Below are positions 61,173 through 64,000 of a stretch of 64,000 bases of DNA, piece by piece; position 1 is the stretch's first letter, and each line of letters opens with the position of its first letter. The stretch lies in contig CANJKZ010000008.1 in NCBI GenBank assembly GCA_947471745.1, positions 2,892,001-2,956,000 of the forward strand, in the 5' to 3' direction. The stretch comes from Closterium sp. Naga37s-1 (taxonomy: Eukaryota; Streptophyta; Zygnematophyceae; Desmidiales; Closteriaceae). Made by a program: the position numbers and the translations under genes. The notes under the pieces were generated by a model, which was not told the DNA's origin, made no database searches, and worked only from the letters and a program-made list of their open reading frames with translations.

Positions 61173-64000
61173 TGTCAGAATGAGAGGAGTGTTTGAACTA
61201 ACAGGATTGGGAGTACAAGTAGGAAAACCTAGAAGTTGTACCCCCTAAGGCTAAACCCACTATAGCCTACAGAACACAAACATGTACAATGATTGACACA
61301 CCCCCATAGGCGAAGTGGGAGACAACCAGATGGTCACAAGACCAGTCAAAGAAAAGCAAGCTCTGGGTGGATCTCAAGGATACCACACAAATTCCGAGCA
61401 CAAGCAAGCGGTCACAAGACCAGTTCACATGCAGTTGGATAATATAACAAGAGGTACAGTGATCACAACCTAGCAGGTGTAAGCATGCAGGTATATATAT
61501 AGAGATCACAGTACAAGCAGAGTCAAGAAGTAAGCAAGTGAGGCACAGTAGGCACAAGGCCTAGAACAGTACAGAAACGCTGATGATCACAAGGCTGAAG
61601 CGCCTTGGTGAACACATCAGCAGTGTTGGCCCGAGTGGCCACGTAAGCAAGACGAAGCTGACCACGCTGCTGCAACTCTCGAGCAAGGAACTAGCGCAGA
61701 GCGATGTGCTTCGTTATGTGCTCCAGTCTGTGCTCCTGACACAAGGCAATCATGGCCTTGTTGTCGACGTACAGAACTGGAGGAGAACGAGGCGGCTCTC
61801 CAAGGTCAGTCAGCAGGTAGGTGAGCCAGCGTAACTCCTGTGCAGCCATGGCCCCTGCGTAGATCTCAGCCTCACAACTGGAGCTGAGAACAGAAGACGA
61901 GCGGGTAGACCGCCAAGAAACAGAGCCGGAGCCAAGGCTGAAGGTGTAACCCTGTGACGACCGCTGCGTAGTCAGGCCGTCAGCCCAAGAAGCGTCAGCG
62001 TGAGCAGTGAGGACAACTCGAGCCCGTCCTCCAAGCACAAGCCCCATGCCCGACGTACTGCACAAGTAGCGCAACACCCTCTTAGCGGCATCCATGTGCT
62101 CCTTCCGGTGACGGCCAGGAGCGACATAGCGTGCTAGGATGCTAAGAGGGTATGCAAGGTCAGGTCGAGTGCAGGTCATCAGGTACATGAGGCAGCCCAC
62201 AAGCTCTGGGTACGGGCCACTCGGCTCTACGGACTCGTCCGAAGGTGGAGCTGAGAACGAGTGACCGGTAGGCAGAGGAGTGGACTGAGGCGAGGAGTAC
62301 GTGAAGCGGAAGCGCTGAAGGACCTGCTGCACCATGTGTGACTGAGTCAGGGTAATGGTGCGCTGTGCTCTGTCCCGGGTGATCCGCAAGCCAAGATAGC
62401 TTGTCAGCTCACCCAGGTCTGTGCACGTGTGTCTCTTCTGCAGCTCCGACTTCACGTGGGCGAGTGCCTCAGTGTCAGCAGTAGAAAAGACCAAGTCGTC
62501 TACGTACACGAGAACGTAGAACGGCGGCAGAGTGGTGTCGGTGCGTAGAAACAGCGACGGGTCAGCAGTGGAAGGAGCAAACCCAAGAGCAGCAAGAGTA
62601 GTCCTCAGTGTGTCGTGCCACTCACGGGGTGCCTGGCGGAGACCGTAGACTGGCCGCCGGAGGCTCCACTGGGTACCAGCAGGAAACGACCCGGTGAAGC
62701 CAGGTGGGCGGCAGCAGCCAGATCTCCTCGTGCAGGCTGCCCTGTAGAAAAGCAGTGCTGAAGTCAAGAGAGTGGAGCTCGTAGTAACGCTGAGCAGCGA
62801 CGTGCAGCAGAACCCGAAGAGTGGTCATCTTCGGGGTAGGGGAGAAGGTCTGGAAGAAGTCAACTCCCTCACGCTGACTGAAGCCTCGTGCAACGTAACG
62901 CGCCTTGAAGACAGGCGGAGAACCCGGCGGCCGCTTCACCCTGAAAATCCACATGCCACTGACGATGTTCGCCCCAGGCGGGGGAACCTCGTCGACGTAG
63001 GTGCCTGTGGACTTCCAGGAAGCCATCTCTGCGTCCATGGCTGACTGCCACTGAGAGGAGTAGGGACCCTCTATCGCCTCTGCGTAAGAGCGCGGGGTCG
63101 GGATGTCTGGTGCATCCGGGTCTCCCTCAGGGGCAATCAGCATGGACACGAGATGAGGTAAAGCAGCGGCAAAGCACTCAAACTCCTCCTGTCTGTCCTC
63201 AAGGACGTCCGTGCCAAGGGCACACTCACCCCCGACGGACGGAGGACAGACAGACTCAGACTCAGACTCAGCAACAAGGCTAGCGGCGTAGTCTAGACGA
63301 CAGGCGGCAGCAAAGTCAACAAGCTCAGCGACTAGAGCAGACGCAGCAGTGGACTCAAAGGTAGGGTCAGTGACAACAGTGGCGAGGAAACGCGTGACAG
63401 TAGGACTGGCAGCACGAAGAGAGTCAGACTCCGGGTCAGCTAGAGCAGGAAGAGAGGACGCAGGAGGAGACGGCAGAGGGACACGCTGTGGAGCAGTGGA
63501 AGGACGCAGAGTCATATAGTGAGTGCCAGGGACAGGAGGAGGACGCTCACGCGGAACACGACGACCAGCGCGGGCAGCACGGATAGGCGACTCCGGACGA
63601 GACTCAGGCGACGCAGGACGAGACTCAGGCGCACGACGCTCCGTAAGACCTCTAGTCGGCCCAGCGTAAGGAGAAGGACCAGGCAGCGGAGAGGCCGGCT
63701 GTAACTGTGACTGCGACTGGACAGGCGGTGGACTCAGTAGGGGAGGAGTAGGACCAGTAGGGGGCGGGAGGCCAAGAACCTGCTGAAGGAGCGGAACGTA
63801 GTACGGCCGCGGCCGCGCAGCTCCTCTTGAACCAGCAGAGACAGCACCAGCGCCCTCAGCTCAAGGGTCTCCAGCTACAACTCCCACAGCACCACCAGCA
63901 GCTCCAGCAGCTCCAGCACCTCCAGCTCCAACTCCCGCAGCAGCTCCAGTCCCAGTAGCTCCAGTACCTCCAGTACGAGCACCTCCAGGACCAGCGGCTC
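61173..64000 (-). mobile_element. Copia element G, inserted in element F, continuing past the window
   Basis: LTR 61173-61298 (126 bp), 3' region, RNase H (61.7-62.1 kb), reverse transcriptase (62.2-63.1 kb) and upstream Pro/Ser-rich and Ala/Gly-rich regions to 64000. Its pol is closest to element C (same DLGELTSYLGLRITRDRAQR string). The right end is not visible and a few breaks are present. Confidence 0.9.

Overview
The window is nuclear DNA of a eukaryote with intron-rich genes, GC-rich coding sequence and very many tandem repeats. The NDUFAF7 homologue resembles land-plant versions, and the retroelements are short-LTR Ty1/copia types. I infer a streptophyte green lineage, most likely a charophyte alga (a zygnematophyte such as Closterium would fit). 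This is an inference without any database search.

Left part (0-22 kb): a copia end (1-438), then a small secreted-protein gene (1959-2513). Next come two divergently transcribed housekeeping genes: the mitochondrial complex I assembly methyltransferase NDUFAF7 (minus, 8 exons, 9111-3165) and the ribosome-maturation kinase RIO2 (plus, 12 exons, 9799-18677). A second copy of the secreted-protein gene lies in inverted orientation (19703-19149). Its upstream flank carries an 815-bp foldback MULE-type element (20626-21440).

Middle part (22-45 kb): a copia element (22359-29404) lies between two copies of the same host promoter. That promoter belongs to a FAS1-like gene (29964-30896), which is itself cut by another LTR (30897-31032). 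A DIRS/Ngaro-type retroelement follows (about 31.6-35.5 kb). Then come a two-exon secreted protein (37051-35739), a third copy of the small secreted gene (38658-38107), a TMEM14/FAX-like membrane protein gene (minus, 39791 to about 41.93 kb) and a MULE transposase (42607-43794).

Right part (45-64 kb): a nest of copia relatives with 126-139 bp LTRs, plus one Ty3/gypsy fragment (58612-59497). One copia element (46249-53310) has a perfect 5-bp target duplication and near-identical LTRs.

The most unusual signal is in the host genes, not the transposons. Short palindromes of the form TTTTGAG-NNNN-CTCAAAA, with a variable self-complementary centre, sit at the junctions of local direct duplications of 24-90 bp. 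Many of these duplicate an exon end together with its splice site, leaving pseudo-exons inside introns of NDUFAF7, RIO2 and the FAS1-like gene. In addition, many introns of NDUFAF7 and RIO2 hold a private minisatellite of their own sequence and period.
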